Source: CAIWHR01 sp963734085 (lineage in GTDB: Bacteria > Pseudomonadota > Gammaproteobacteria > Burkholderiales > Casimicrobiaceae). Taken from it: a stretch of 64,000 nt of DNA. The position numbers were made by a program, and so were the translations under genes. The first letter of the stretch is position 1. Each line of letters starts with the position of its first letter. Below, piece after piece: positions 44,488 through 54,000 of this stretch. The notes beneath the pieces are model-generated. The model did no database searches and was not told the origin of the DNA. It saw only the letters and a list, made by a program, of their open reading frames with translations. The stretch spans positions 372,001 to 436,000 of the forward strand of contig CAVTFT010000010.1 of NCBI GenBank assembly GCA_963734085.1. Reading direction: 5' to 3'.

Positions 44488-45399
44488 TCAGCCCGCGCCG
44501 AGCCACGCCGCGCCGCGCACCCCGCTCGAATCGCCGTGGACGTGCTTGACGAGTCGCGTGTCGACCCGATCGGAAAAGACCCATGGCGCCCAGAGCTCGG
44601 GCACGCGCGCGTAGAGTCGATCGATGTTCGACAGACCGCCACCCAGCACGATGACATCGGGGTCGACGATGTTGATCACGTGCGCGAGTGCACGGGCGAG
44701 CCGTTCCTCGTAGCGCTCGAGCGTCGCTCCGCACGCGGCGTCGAAAAGCCCCGCGCGTGCGACGATGTCGTGGGAGTCGACCGGCTCGCCGCCCGCGCGC
44801 AGATGATCGCGCTCGATGCCGGGTCCAGACAGCCACGTCTCGATGCAGCCGCTCTTCCCGCAGTAGCACGCCGGGCCCGGACGCTCGTCGTCGCGCGGCC
44901 ACGGCAACGGGTTGTGTCCCCACTCGCCGGCAATGGCATTGGGCCCTTCGAGCAGGCGACCGGCAACGACGATCCCCGCGCCGACGCCAGTGCCGAGGAT
45001 CGCACCGAAAACGACCGCCGCGCCCTGCCCCGCGCCGTCGCTCGCTTCCGAAAGCGCAAAGCAGTTCGCGTCGTTCGCAATCCGCACCGTGCGTCCGAGC
45101 GCTGCCTCGAGATCCTGCCTGATCGGCTGGCCGTTCAAGTACACCGAATTCGAGCCGCGCAGGCGGCCGGTCGCACGCGAGACCGCGCCCGGCGTGCCGA
45201 CGCCGACGGTACCCGTCGCGCCGAGGTCGCGCTCGGCGTCGCGGACGAGCCCTGCCACCTCGTCGATCGTTGCGCGATAGTCGCCGCGAGGCGTCGGGAT
45301 CCGCCGCCTCAGGCGTTCCGCGCCGGTTGCGTCGAGGGCGACGATTTCGATCTTGGTGCCGCCGAGATCAATCCCCAGGAGGACGCGTCTGTTTTGCAT
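44488..45399 (-). CDS. ROK family sugar kinase (fructokinase/glucokinase)
   Basis: A 303-residue kinase. It has phosphate-1 motif GIDLGGTKIE near residues 8-17, GTPGAVS, NDANCFALSEA with the catalytic Asp, AILGTGVGAGIV, and a zinc motif formed by His in EWGHNPLP and cysteines in ACYCGKSGCIETWLSG. The set fits bacterial Mak/ScrK-like fructokinases and ROK glucokinases; specificity cannot be read from sequence. The start at 45399 is divergent from glgP with a 99-base shared promoter region. With glgP releasing glucose 1-phosphate and debranching enzymes releasing free glucose, a glucokinase role is attractive. Confidence 0.88.
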   Translation of the reverse strand: MQNRRVLLGIDLGGTKIEIVALDATGAERLRRRIPTPRGDYRATIDEVAGLVRDAERDLGATGTVGVGTPGAVSRATGRLRGSNSVYLNGQPIRQDLEAALGRTVRIANDANCFALSEASDGAGQGAAVVFGAILGTGVGAGIVVAGRLLEGPNAIAGEWGHNPLPWPRDDERPGPACYCGKSGCIETWLSGPGIERDHLRAGGEPVDSHDIVARAGLFDAACGATLERYEERLARALAHVINIVDPDVIVLGGGLSNIDRLYARVPELWAPWVFSDRVDTRLVKHVHGDSSGVRGAAWLGAG

Positions 45400-45427
45400 G
45401 ACAGGGCGAAGATGTAGACTTCCAAGC

Positions 45428-45456
45428 TTGACAACCGCGGCGAGCCGGGAATTTCC
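45428..45456 (+). promoter_or_regulatory. Candidate promoter for glgP
   Basis: A perfect -35 hexamer TTGACA at 45428-45433 is followed 17 bases later by a poor -10 (ATTTCC). The predicted start would be near 45464, about 35 bases before the glgP ATG. The weak -10 keeps confidence low. Confidence 0.3.
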
Positions 45457-45498
45457 GTCGGCCGCGCGGCTCCTGCCCATTCGCCAGCCTTTGTTCCG

Positions 45499-48000
45499 AT
45501 GATTCCCGAATCCGCCGCCGCCCTCACCGAACCGCCCGCAGAGATCGACGACGCGACCGGTGCGCCGCCGGCGGACGCCGTCGCGGCTTTTCGCCAGTCG
45601 ATTCTGGAAAGGCTCACCTATACCGTCGGCAAGGATCCGGGCCACGCCTTCGAGCACGACTGGTTCATCGCCACCGCTTTTTCCGTCCGCGACCAGATCG
45701 TCAATCGCTGGATGGATGCCACGCGCAAGACCTATCACGACGGACGCAAGCGTGTCTACTACTTCTCGCTCGAATTCCTGATCGGCCGCCTGCTCTTCGA
45801 CGCGCTCGGCAATCTGGGCCTGACCGAGATCGCCCGCGCGGCGCTGCGCGATCTGGGCATCGACCTCGATCGGCTGCGCAAGCTCGAGCCCGACGCGGCG
45901 CTGGGCAACGGCGGCCTGGGTCGGCTCGCCGCGTGCTTCATGGAGAGCATGGCGACGCTCGCCATTCCAGCCCATGGCTATGGCATCCGCTACGACCATG
46001 GCATCTTCCGCCAGGTACTGAAGGACGGCTGGCAGGTCGAGTTGCCCGAAGACTGGCTGTCGTCGGGCAACCCGTGGGAGTTCGAACGGCCGGAAGTCTC
46101 CTACACGATCGGCTTCGGCGGGACCGTCGACGTCGTCCGCAACGAAGAGGAGGCTACCCGCTACGTCTGGCATCCCGCCGAGACCGTCAACGCGGTCGCG
46201 TACGACACGCCGATCGCCGGCTGGCGCGGCCGGCACGTCAATACGCTGCGGCTGTGGTCCGCCCGGGCCACCGATCCGATCTCGCTCGAGGAATTCAATC
46301 GCGGCGACCATGTCGGCGCGCTCGCCGACCGCGTGCGGCTCGAAGCGATTTCGCGCGTGCTCTACCCGAGCGACGAGACCGCGGCGGGGCACGAGCTGCG
46401 GCTGCGGCAGGAGTTCTTCTTCGCGTCGGCGTCGTTGCAGGACCTGCTGCGCCGGCACAAGCAGCAGCATGGCGACTGCGCCTCGCTCGCCGACCACGTC
46501 GCGATCCAGCTCAACGATACGCACCCCGCGATCGCGATCCCCGAGCTGATGCGACTCCTCGTCGACGAACACGGCATCCCGTGGGAGCTCGCCTGGAACA
46601 TCACGACGTCGGTGTTCAATTACACGAACCACACGCTGCTGCCCGAGGCACTCGAAACGTGGCCGGTGCCGCTGATGGAGGGCCTGCTGCCACGCCACAT
46701 GCAGATCATCTACCTCATCAACGCGCTCCATCTCGACGCGCAGCGCTCGGCGGGTCGCGAGGATGACAAGTTCCTCGCCTCCGTTTCGGTGATCGAAGAG
46801 AATGACAATCGTCACGTACGGATGGGCCATCTCGCCTTTCTCGGCTCGCACCGCGTCAACGGTGTCTCGGCGCTGCACACGGAGCTCATGCGCAAGACCG
46901 TGTTTCGCGATCTGCACGGACTCTACCCCGACCGCATCGTCAACAAGACCAACGGGATCAGCTTCCGCCGCTGGCTGTTCCAGGCGAACCCCGGGTTGAC
47001 CGCGCTCGTCGCCGAGACGATCGGACCTGGTTTCCTCGATGACGCGAGCGAGCTCGAGGGACTCGTCCGCCTCGCTGACGACGCGGAATTCCAGGAAAAA
47101 TTTGCCGCGGTGCGGCGCGCGAACAAGGTCGCGCTCGCCCGGCTCGTCGCCGAGCGCCTGGGCGTGGGCATCGATCCGGACGCGATGTTCGACGTGCAGA
47201 TCAAGCGCATCCACGAGTACAAGCGGCAGCTCCTGAACATCCTCGAGACCGTCGCGCTGTACAACGCGATCCGCGCGCAACCGACGCACGGCTGGGCGCC
47301 GCGCGTGAAGATCTTCGCCGGCAAGGCCGCCGCCGGCTATCAGCAGGCGAAGCTCATCATCAAGCTCGCGAGCGACGTCGCCCGCGTCGTCAACAACGAT
47401 CCGGCGGTGCGCGGCCAGCTGAAGATCGTGTTCCTCCCCAATTACAACGTGAGCCTTGCCGAAGCGATCATCCCGGCGGCGGACCTGTCCGAACAGATCT
47501 CCACCGCCGGCATGGAAGCTTCGGGAACCGGCAACATGAAGCTCGCGTTGAACGGTGCGCTGACGATCGGAACGCTCGATGGCGCCAACATCGAGATCTG
47601 CGAGCGGGTCGGCGCCGAGAACATCTTCATCTTCGGGCTCAAGGCTGACGAGGTCGCGGCGCGTCGCCGCGCGGACCTCGACGCTCGGGACGCGATCGGG
47701 AAGTCGCATGCGCTCGCCGAAGCGCTCGACGCCGTGGCCGCGGGGGCGTTTTCCCCGAACGACCGGACGCGATACAAGGGCCTCGTCGACAGCCTAAGGC
47801 ATCACGACTATTTCATGGTCACCGCGGATTTTGATGCGTATCGCGCGGCGCAGCGCAATGTGGCCCTGCTGTGGAAGGACAAGCCGGCGTGGTGGCGCCA
47901 CGCCGTTATCAATACCGCGCGCGTTGGCTGGTTCTCGGCAGACCGGGCGATCCTCGACTATGCGCGCGACATCTGGCAAGCCGAACCCGGGCCGCGGTGA
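45499..48000 (+). CDS. glgP: Glycogen/alpha-glucan phosphorylase
   Basis: An 833-residue pyridoxal-phosphate enzyme that releases glucose 1-phosphate from the non-reducing ends of glycogen. Landmarks are FSLEFLIGRLL near residues 90-100, LGNGGLGRLAACFMESMATL, and the PLP site EASGTGNMKLALNG with the Schiff-base Lys681. Length and motifs match bacterial GlgP/MalP. It begins a plus-strand glycogen group: glgC starts 76 bases downstream. No separate glgB (branching enzyme) occurs in the window. Confidence 0.96.
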   Translation: MIPESAAALTEPPAEIDDATGAPPADAVAAFRQSILERLTYTVGKDPGHAFEHDWFIATAFSVRDQIVNRWMDATRKTYHDGRKRVYYFSLEFLIGRLLFDALGNLGLTEIARAALRDLGIDLDRLRKLEPDAALGNGGLGRLAACFMESMATLAIPAHGYGIRYDHGIFRQVLKDGWQVELPEDWLSSGNPWEFERPEVSYTIGFGGTVDVVRNEEEATRYVWHPAETVNAVAYDTPIAGWRGRHVNTLRLWSARATDPISLEEFNRGDHVGALADRVRLEAISRVLYPSDETAAGHELRLRQEFFFASASLQDLLRRHKQQHGDCASLADHVAIQLNDTHPAIAIPELMRLLVDEHGIPWELAWNITTSVFNYTNHTLLPEALETWPVPLMEGLLPRHMQIIYLINALHLDAQRSAGREDDKFLASVSVIEENDNRHVRMGHLAFLGSHRVNGVSALHTELMRKTVFRDLHGLYPDRIVNKTNGISFRRWLFQANPGLTALVAETIGPGFLDDASELEGLVRLADDAEFQEKFAAVRRANKVALARLVAERLGVGIDPDAMFDVQIKRIHEYKRQLLNILETVALYNAIRAQPTHGWAPRVKIFAGKAAAGYQQAKLIIKLASDVARVVNNDPAVRGQLKIVFLPNYNVSLAEAIIPAADLSEQISTAGMEASGTGNMKLALNGALTIGTLDGANIEICERVGAENIFIFGLKADEVAARRRADLDARDAIGKSHALAEALDAVAAGAFSPNDRTRYKGLVDSLRHHDYFMVTADFDAYRAAQRNVALLWKDKPAWWRHAVINTARVGWFSADRAILDYARDIWQAEPGPR

Positions 48001-48076
48001 CGCGGTGCAACCGACCTCCGGGCCGCGCCTGCCGGACCGATCACGTCGGTAGAAAAGCGCCCGCGCCGACAACGCG

Positions 48077-49342
48077 ATGGACAAGGTAACCTATTCGACG
48101 CCGCTCTCCCGCTCGACGATGGCCTACGTCCTCGCCGGGGGCCGAGGCTCGCGGCTGATGGAGCTGACCGAGTACCGCGCGAAGCCCGCGGTTCCGTTCG
48201 GTGGCAAGACGCGCATCATCGATTTTGCGCTGTCGAATGCGCTCAACTCGGGCATCCGCCGCATCGCGGTCGCGACGCAGTACAAGGCGCACAGCCTGAT
48301 CCGGCACCTGCAACGCGGCTGGAACTTCCTGCAGCCGATGCGCAACGAAAGCTTCGACATCCTGCCGGCGAGCCAGCGCGTTTCCGAGGACCAGTGGTAT
48401 GCCGGCACAGCCGACGCCGTCTACCAGAACATCGACATCATCGACAGCTACGACCCCGAATACCTCGTCATCCTCGCCGGCGATCACATCTACAAGATGG
48501 ACTACGAGCGGATGCTGGTCCAGCACGTCAACGACGGCGCTGACGTGACGATCGGCTGCATCGAAGTGCCGGTTGCGCAGGCTCAGGGCTTCGGGGTCAT
48601 GCAGGTCGATGCGAGCAACCGCGTCGTGTCGTTCCTCGAAAAGCCGGAGTCGCCGCCGGAGCTGCCCGACCGGCCCGGGTTCGTGCTCGCGAGCATGGGC
48701 ATCTACGCGTTTCGCCGGACGTTGCTCAATGCCGAGCTGCGGCGCGACGCGGCCGACCCGCATTCGAGCCGCGATTTCGGCCGCGACATCATTCCGTATC
48801 TCGTGCAGCACGGCAAGGCGGTGGCGCACCGCTTCGCGCGCTCATGCGTGCGCTCCGAAGCCGAGACCCAGACGTACTGGCGCGACGTCGGCACGATCGA
48901 CGCGTACTGGGAAGCGAACATCGACCTAACCGACATCGTTCCCGCGCTCGACCTCTTCGATCGCAACTGGCCGATCTGGTCGTATGCCGAGATCACGCCG
49001 CCGGCGAAATTCGTCCACGATACGGAGGGTCGCCGCGGCATCGGCGTCTCGTCGCTGGTCTCGGGCGGCTGCATCATTTCAGGTTCCGCACTGCGTCGGT
49101 CGCTACTGTTCACCGGCGTGCACGTCCACTCGTACGGCGAAATCACCAACGCAGTGATCCTGCCCTACGTCGAGGTCGGACGCGGCGCGCACCTCGAGAA
49201 CGTCGTGGTCGACAGCGGAGTGCGGATCCCGGCGAACCTCGTCGTCGGCGAGGATCCGGAGAAGGACGCGCTGCGGTTCCGGCGCACCGCCCGTGGCATC
49301 TGCCTCATCACGCAGCCGATGCTCGATCGCTTGAACGCATGA
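48077..49342 (+). CDS. glgC: Glucose-1-phosphate adenylyltransferase
   Basis: A 421-residue ADP-glucose pyrophosphorylase, the committed and usually allosterically controlled step of glycogen synthesis. The N-terminal activator and nucleotide region has VLAGGRGSRLMELTEYRAKP and FGGKTRIIDFALSNALNSG. The substrate region has YAGTADAVYQN and AGDHIYKMDY, and the sugar-phosphate loop is FLEKPE. The C-terminal left-handed beta helix carries the usual hexapeptide region. The last codon GCA plus TGA forms ATGA with the mini-ORF that fills the spacer before glgA. Confidence 0.96.
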   Translation: MDKVTYSTPLSRSTMAYVLAGGRGSRLMELTEYRAKPAVPFGGKTRIIDFALSNALNSGIRRIAVATQYKAHSLIRHLQRGWNFLQPMRNESFDILPASQRVSEDQWYAGTADAVYQNIDIIDSYDPEYLVILAGDHIYKMDYERMLVQHVNDGADVTIGCIEVPVAQAQGFGVMQVDASNRVVSFLEKPESPPELPDRPGFVLASMGIYAFRRTLLNAELRRDAADPHSSRDFGRDIIPYLVQHGKAVAHRFARSCVRSEAETQTYWRDVGTIDAYWEANIDLTDIVPALDLFDRNWPIWSYAEITPPAKFVHDTEGRRGIGVSSLVSGGCIISGSALRRSLLFTGVHVHSYGEITNAVILPYVEVGRGAHLENVVVDSGVRIPANLVVGEDPEKDALRFRRTARGICLITQPMLDRLNA

Positions 49343-49590
49343 CGCGACCGTCATCTGCGCGCCCGCGGGGATCCAGTGGCTTTCGACGCAAGACGCTGGG
49401 GTCGCGGCCTCCGAACCACCGTGTCCCACTGCAAAAGGGCCGGCCGGGTCGCTCGCAGAGCGGCGCGCGCTTCGCACCTCGGGTTCTCCCGCGGCGCCTA
49501 CGACTGCACATCAGGAACGACGAGCTTGACGTCGAAGCGCGGCCGATCGTAATCGGCCACGCGCGGTACTGCGCAGTCCCCGGGGCATGA
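49339..49590 (+). other. 83-codon bridging mini-ORF between glgC and glgA (repeat-derived)
   Basis: The 244-base spacer is open from an ATG (49339) overlapping the glgC stop to a TGA (49588-49590) overlapping the glgA start; GCATGA stands at both junctions. The first 50 bases contain GTCATCTGCG...GGGGATCCAGTGGC, a degenerate form of a palindromic repeat seen in many proteobacterial genomes; the core GGGGATCCAG recurs in the etfB/etfA spacer. The peptide is Arg-rich without a domain. glgA lacks a good ribosome site of its own, so its translation may rely on this frame. Confidence 0.5.
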
Positions 49591-51041
49591 AGGAGCTCCG
49601 CGTCCTCTCGGTCGCGTCCGAAATCTATCCCCTCGTAAAGACCGGCGGGCTGGGCGACGTCGTCGGCGCGCTGCCGGCCGCGCTCGCGCGCGAGGGCATC
49701 GTCGTGCGTACGTTGATCCCCGGCTATCCGGCGGTGATGCAAGCGCTTTCCACGGCCGAAACCGTGCACACGTTCGCAGACCTGCACGGCGGGCCGGCGC
49801 AGCTAGTCGCGGCGCGCGCGCACCGCCTCGATCTCTACGTCGTCGATGCGCCGCATCTCTACGGCCGCGCCGGAAATCCTTACGTCGGTCCGGACGGCAG
49901 GGAGTGGCCGGACAACGCGTTGCGCTTTGCCGCGCTCGCTGAATGCGCCGCGGCGATCGCTCGCGCAGTCGTACCGGCGTACGTTCCGCACGTCGTTCAT
50001 GCGCACGACTGGCAGGCGGGCCTCGTGCCCGCTTATCTGCATTACGGCGGACGGCCGCGCCCGGCGACGGTGATGACGGTGCACAACCTCGCCTACCAAG
50101 GCCAGTATCCGCGCGAGCTGCTGGCGACGCTGAAGCTGCCGGCGCACGCCTATGCGATCGACGGCGTCGAGTATCACGGCGGGATCGGCTTCCTCAAGGG
50201 CGGGCTTGCCCTCGCCGACCGCATCACGACGGTGTCGCCCACCTACGCGACCGAGATTCAGACGCCCGAAGGCGGCATGGGCCTCGACGGCCTCCTGCGC
50301 AAGCGCGCCCCCGTGCTCACGGGAATTCTCAACGGCATCGACGACGACGTGTGGAATCCCGCAACCGACGCGCATCTGCCCGTGCGCTACGACGCGAAGC
50401 AACGCGCGGGGCGAGCGCAGAACAAGGCGGCGCTGCAGGCGCGGTTCGGCCTCGCCGTCGCGCCGGACACGCTGCTCTTCGGCGTGGTGAGCCGGCTCAC
50501 CTGGCAGAAAGGCCTCGACCTGTTGCTCGAGGCGCTGCCCGCGGTCGATCAGGCGCACGCGCAGCTCGCGCTCGTCGGCTCGGGCGACCGCCCGCTCGAA
50601 AACGCGTTCGCAGCGGCGGCGCGCGCAAGTCCGGGTCGGGTCGCCTCGATCATCGGCCACGACGAGGCGCTCGCGCACCTGATGCAAGGCGGCGCCGACG
50701 CCTTGCTCGTGCCGTCGCGCTTCGAGCCGTGCGGCCTCACGCAGCTCTGCGCGCTGCGCTACGGCGCCCTTCCGGTGGTCGCGCACGTTGGTGGCCTCGC
50801 CGATACCGTCGTCGACGCCAACGACATGGCGCTCGCGGCCGGTGCGGGAACGGGCGTGCAGTTCATGCCCGTGACGCCGGACGGACTCCGGTTCGCGATC
50901 GGCCGCACCGCGGCGCTGTGGCGCAACCGCGCGGTCTGGCGGCGGATCCAGTCGCGCGCGATGGCGACCGACGTGAGCTGGACGCGTCCGGCGATCCGCT
51001 ACGCGAAGCTCTTCCGCGAGCTCGTCACCCGCGGCGCGTGA
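49587..51041 (+). CDS. glgA: Glycogen synthase (ADP-glucose type)
   Basis: A 484-residue GT5 glycosyltransferase that adds glucose from ADP-glucose to glycogen. The ADP-glucose motif KTGGLGDVVGALPAAL starts at residue 18. HAHDWQAGLVPAYL and MTVHNLAYQGQY follow, and the C-terminal SRFEPCGLTQLCALRYG carries the catalytic Glu. The start ATG at 49587 has no clear Shine-Dalgarno (CCCCGGGGC precedes it) but overlaps the mini-ORF stop. The fused GlgX-MalQ gene starts three bases after its stop. Confidence 0.96.
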   Translation: MKELRVLSVASEIYPLVKTGGLGDVVGALPAALAREGIVVRTLIPGYPAVMQALSTAETVHTFADLHGGPAQLVAARAHRLDLYVVDAPHLYGRAGNPYVGPDGREWPDNALRFAALAECAAAIARAVVPAYVPHVVHAHDWQAGLVPAYLHYGGRPRPATVMTVHNLAYQGQYPRELLATLKLPAHAYAIDGVEYHGGIGFLKGGLALADRITTVSPTYATEIQTPEGGMGLDGLLRKRAPVLTGILNGIDDDVWNPATDAHLPVRYDAKQRAGRAQNKAALQARFGLAVAPDTLLFGVVSRLTWQKGLDLLLEALPAVDQAHAQLALVGSGDRPLENAFAAAARASPGRVASIIGHDEALAHLMQGGADALLVPSRFEPCGLTQLCALRYGALPVVAHVGGLADTVVDANDMALAAGAGTGVQFMPVTPDGLRFAIGRTAALWRNRAVWRRIQSRAMATDVSWTRPAIRYAKLFRELVTRGA

Positions 51042-51044
51042 CGG

Positions 51045-54000
51045 ATGGGTAGCGGAACCGCAGGCACCGGCGGCGCCGAGCCGCTCGGCGTCACACTGGT
51101 TCGCGGCGGCGCCAACGTCGCCGTGTTTTCGGCGCACGCCGACGCGATCGAGCTTTGTCTTTTCGATGCCGCCGGGCAGCGCGAGCGGACGCGACTCCGG
51201 CTCCCCGCGCGCACCGGCGATGTCTTTCACGGTTTTGTGCCGGACATGGCGGCCGGCGATCGCTACGGCTTGCGCGCCTACGGCCCTTACGATCCCGCCC
51301 ACGGGCACCGCTTCAACGCGGCGAAGCTTCTCGTCGACCCTTATGCACGAGCGCTCGACCGGCGGTTCGCACTCGATGCCGCAATGTTCGGCGAAACGCC
51401 CGCCGGCACGCGCAACGACACCGACAGCGCGCACGTGGTGCCGAAAGCGATTGCGACGGCGCCGCCCCGTCCGGCCGCGACGGATCGTCCGCGCATCGCA
51501 TGGGCCGATACGATCATCTACGAGCTCAACATCCGCGGCTTCACGGCGCTTCATCCGGACGTCCCCGATCCCATCCGCGGCACCTGTGCGGGCCTCGCGC
51601 ATCCGGCCGCGATCGCGCACCTGAAGCGCCTCGGCGTCACGATGGTTGAGCTGATGCCGCTCGCGGCGACAATCGACGAACGACATCTTCCGCGACTCGG
51701 CCTCACCAATTACTGGGGGTACAACCCCGCGGCGCTGTTCGTTCCCGACCCGCGCCTTGCGCCGGGCGGCATCGACGAATTGCGCGACTGCGTCGCCGCG
51801 CTGCACGCCGCGGGGCTCGAGGTGATCGTCGATGTCGTCCTCAACCACACGGGCGAAAGCGACGCGCTCGGGCCGACGGTCTCGCTGCGCGGCCTCGACA
51901 ACGCGACCTACTACCGGCTGGTCGAAGGCGACGCCGCCCGCTATGTCGACGACGCCGGCTGTGGCAACGTGCTGGCGCACGAGCGGCCACCGGTTGCGCT
52001 GCTCGCGCAGGACGTGCTGCGCTATTACGCGGAATTTGCCGGCATCGACGGCTACCGTTTCGACCTCGCGACGACACTCGGCCGCGGCCCCCGGGGATTC
52101 GATCCCGCTCATCCGCTCTTCCGCGCGATTGCCGAGGATCCGCTGCTCTCCGGTCTGAAGCTCATCGCCGAACCCTGGGACATCGGCCCCGGTGGCTATC
52201 GCCTCGGCGCGTTCCCGGCGAGATGGGGCGAGTGGAACGACCGCTATCGCGACACCGTGCGCCGCTACTGGCGTGGTGACGGCGGCTGCCGCGGCGCGCT
52301 TGCCACCCGGCTCGCGGGGTCGTCCGACATATTCAGCGGCGGCGCGCGCGGGCCGTCGCGCTCGATCAACTTCGTCACCGCGCACGACGGTTTCACGCTC
52401 GCCGATCTCGTGTCCTACGAAGTCAAGCACAACGAGGCCAACGGCGAAGACAACCAGGACGGCAGCAACGTCAATTACTCGTGGAACCACGGCGTCGAAG
52501 GGCCGTCGCCGGATCCGGCGGTTCGCGCTGCACGCGAGCGCGACGTTCGCGGCCTGCTCGCGACGCTCCTCGTTTCGCGCGGCACACCGATGCTCGCAAT
52601 GGGCGATGAAATCGGGCGCTCGCAACACGGCAACAACAACGCGTACGCGCAGGACAGCGCGCTGGCGTGGGTCGATTGGGCCAATGCGGACCAGCGGCTC
52701 GCCGAGCTCGTGGCCGTGCTCATCGATCTGCGCAAGCGGCATCCGGCGTTGCATCTCGATCGCTGGCTCACGGGAGCGCCCGTCGACGATACCGGCGTCC
52801 CCGATATCGCGTGGCGGCGACCCGACGGTAGCGCGATGAACGATGGCGACTGGACGGCACCCGATGCACAGGCACTCGTCGCGATCCTGTACGCGCGGGC
52901 TTCACCGGGCGCTGCCGCCGATCGCGTCGCCATCGCGCTCAATGCCGGCCGCGACGTGGCGGCCGTCCGTTGGCCGGCGGCACGCGACGGCTTCCATTGG
53001 CGGCGCGAGATCGACACGTCACAGCCGACGGGCCGGCCGGCGAGCGCCGGCGAGGACGCGCCCGAAGCCGATACCGTCGCGCCACGCTCGGTCGTCGTCC
53101 TCGTCGAGGCGCCGAACGCCCGGCGCCAAGTGCGCCATACGGGCGTCGAACCGGTGATCCTCGATCGACTCGCGGAGGCGGCCGGCATCGCGGCGGAGTG
53201 GTGGGACATTGCCGGCCGGCACCACGTCGTGACTGCGGATACCAAGCGCACGCTCTTGTCTTCGATGCAACTCGGTGTCGAGTCGACGGCGGATGCGCAC
53301 GCGCGCCTGGCCGAGCTTGCCGACGTCCGCGAGCGGCGGCGCCTGCCGCCGGTGATCGTCGCCCGCGTCGGCGCCGCAATCGACGTGCCCATCGCCACGG
53401 GGGAGGCGACGCGCGTCGATCGCCTGGCCGTGCATCTCGTTCGCGAAGACGAATCTGAAGAAGTCGTGGCGATGCAAATCGACGCGTTGCCGGCGAGCCG
53501 CACCACCGCCGTCGATGGCCGGATCGTCATGCGGCGGCTCCTGTCGCTGCCGCCACTGCCGGTGGGCCGCCACACGCTCGTCCTTCCCGATTACCCCGAA
53601 AGCGTCTGTCGCGTGCTGGTGGTGCCCGAGCGTTGCTTCTTCCCGCACGAGCTCAACGAAGGTGCCCGTCGTTTCGGTCTCGCCGCGCACCTCTACGCAC
53701 TCACCCGGCCGGGCGATCAGGGCATCGGTGATTTCACGACGCTGGCCGACGTCGGCGCCGCGACGGCCCGCGTCGGTGGCGCCGTCGTCGGGGTCAACCC
53801 GCTGCACGCGCTGTACGGCGAAGATCGCGATCGAGCGAGCCCTTACCATCCGTCCGATCGGCGCTTTCTCGATCCGATCTACATCGACGTGCTGCGCGTT
53901 CCCGATCTCGCCACGTCGCGCAAGGCCCGCAGCCTTCTCTACGCGAGCGGCGATGCGATTGCGGCGCTCGCGGCGAGCGCGGCGGTCGATTACGCTGCGG

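Noticed and set aside
44488..47709. A minus-strand frame of over 1000 codons that continues upstream from the ROK kinase through glgP.
   Set aside because: Only the last 303 codons match a protein family. The extension is antisense to glycogen phosphorylase; the kinase starts at 45399.
49803..52754. A 983-codon minus-strand frame opposite glgA and glgX.
   Set aside because: No domain and low-complexity Arg/Ala composition; it is antisense to two well-supported genes.
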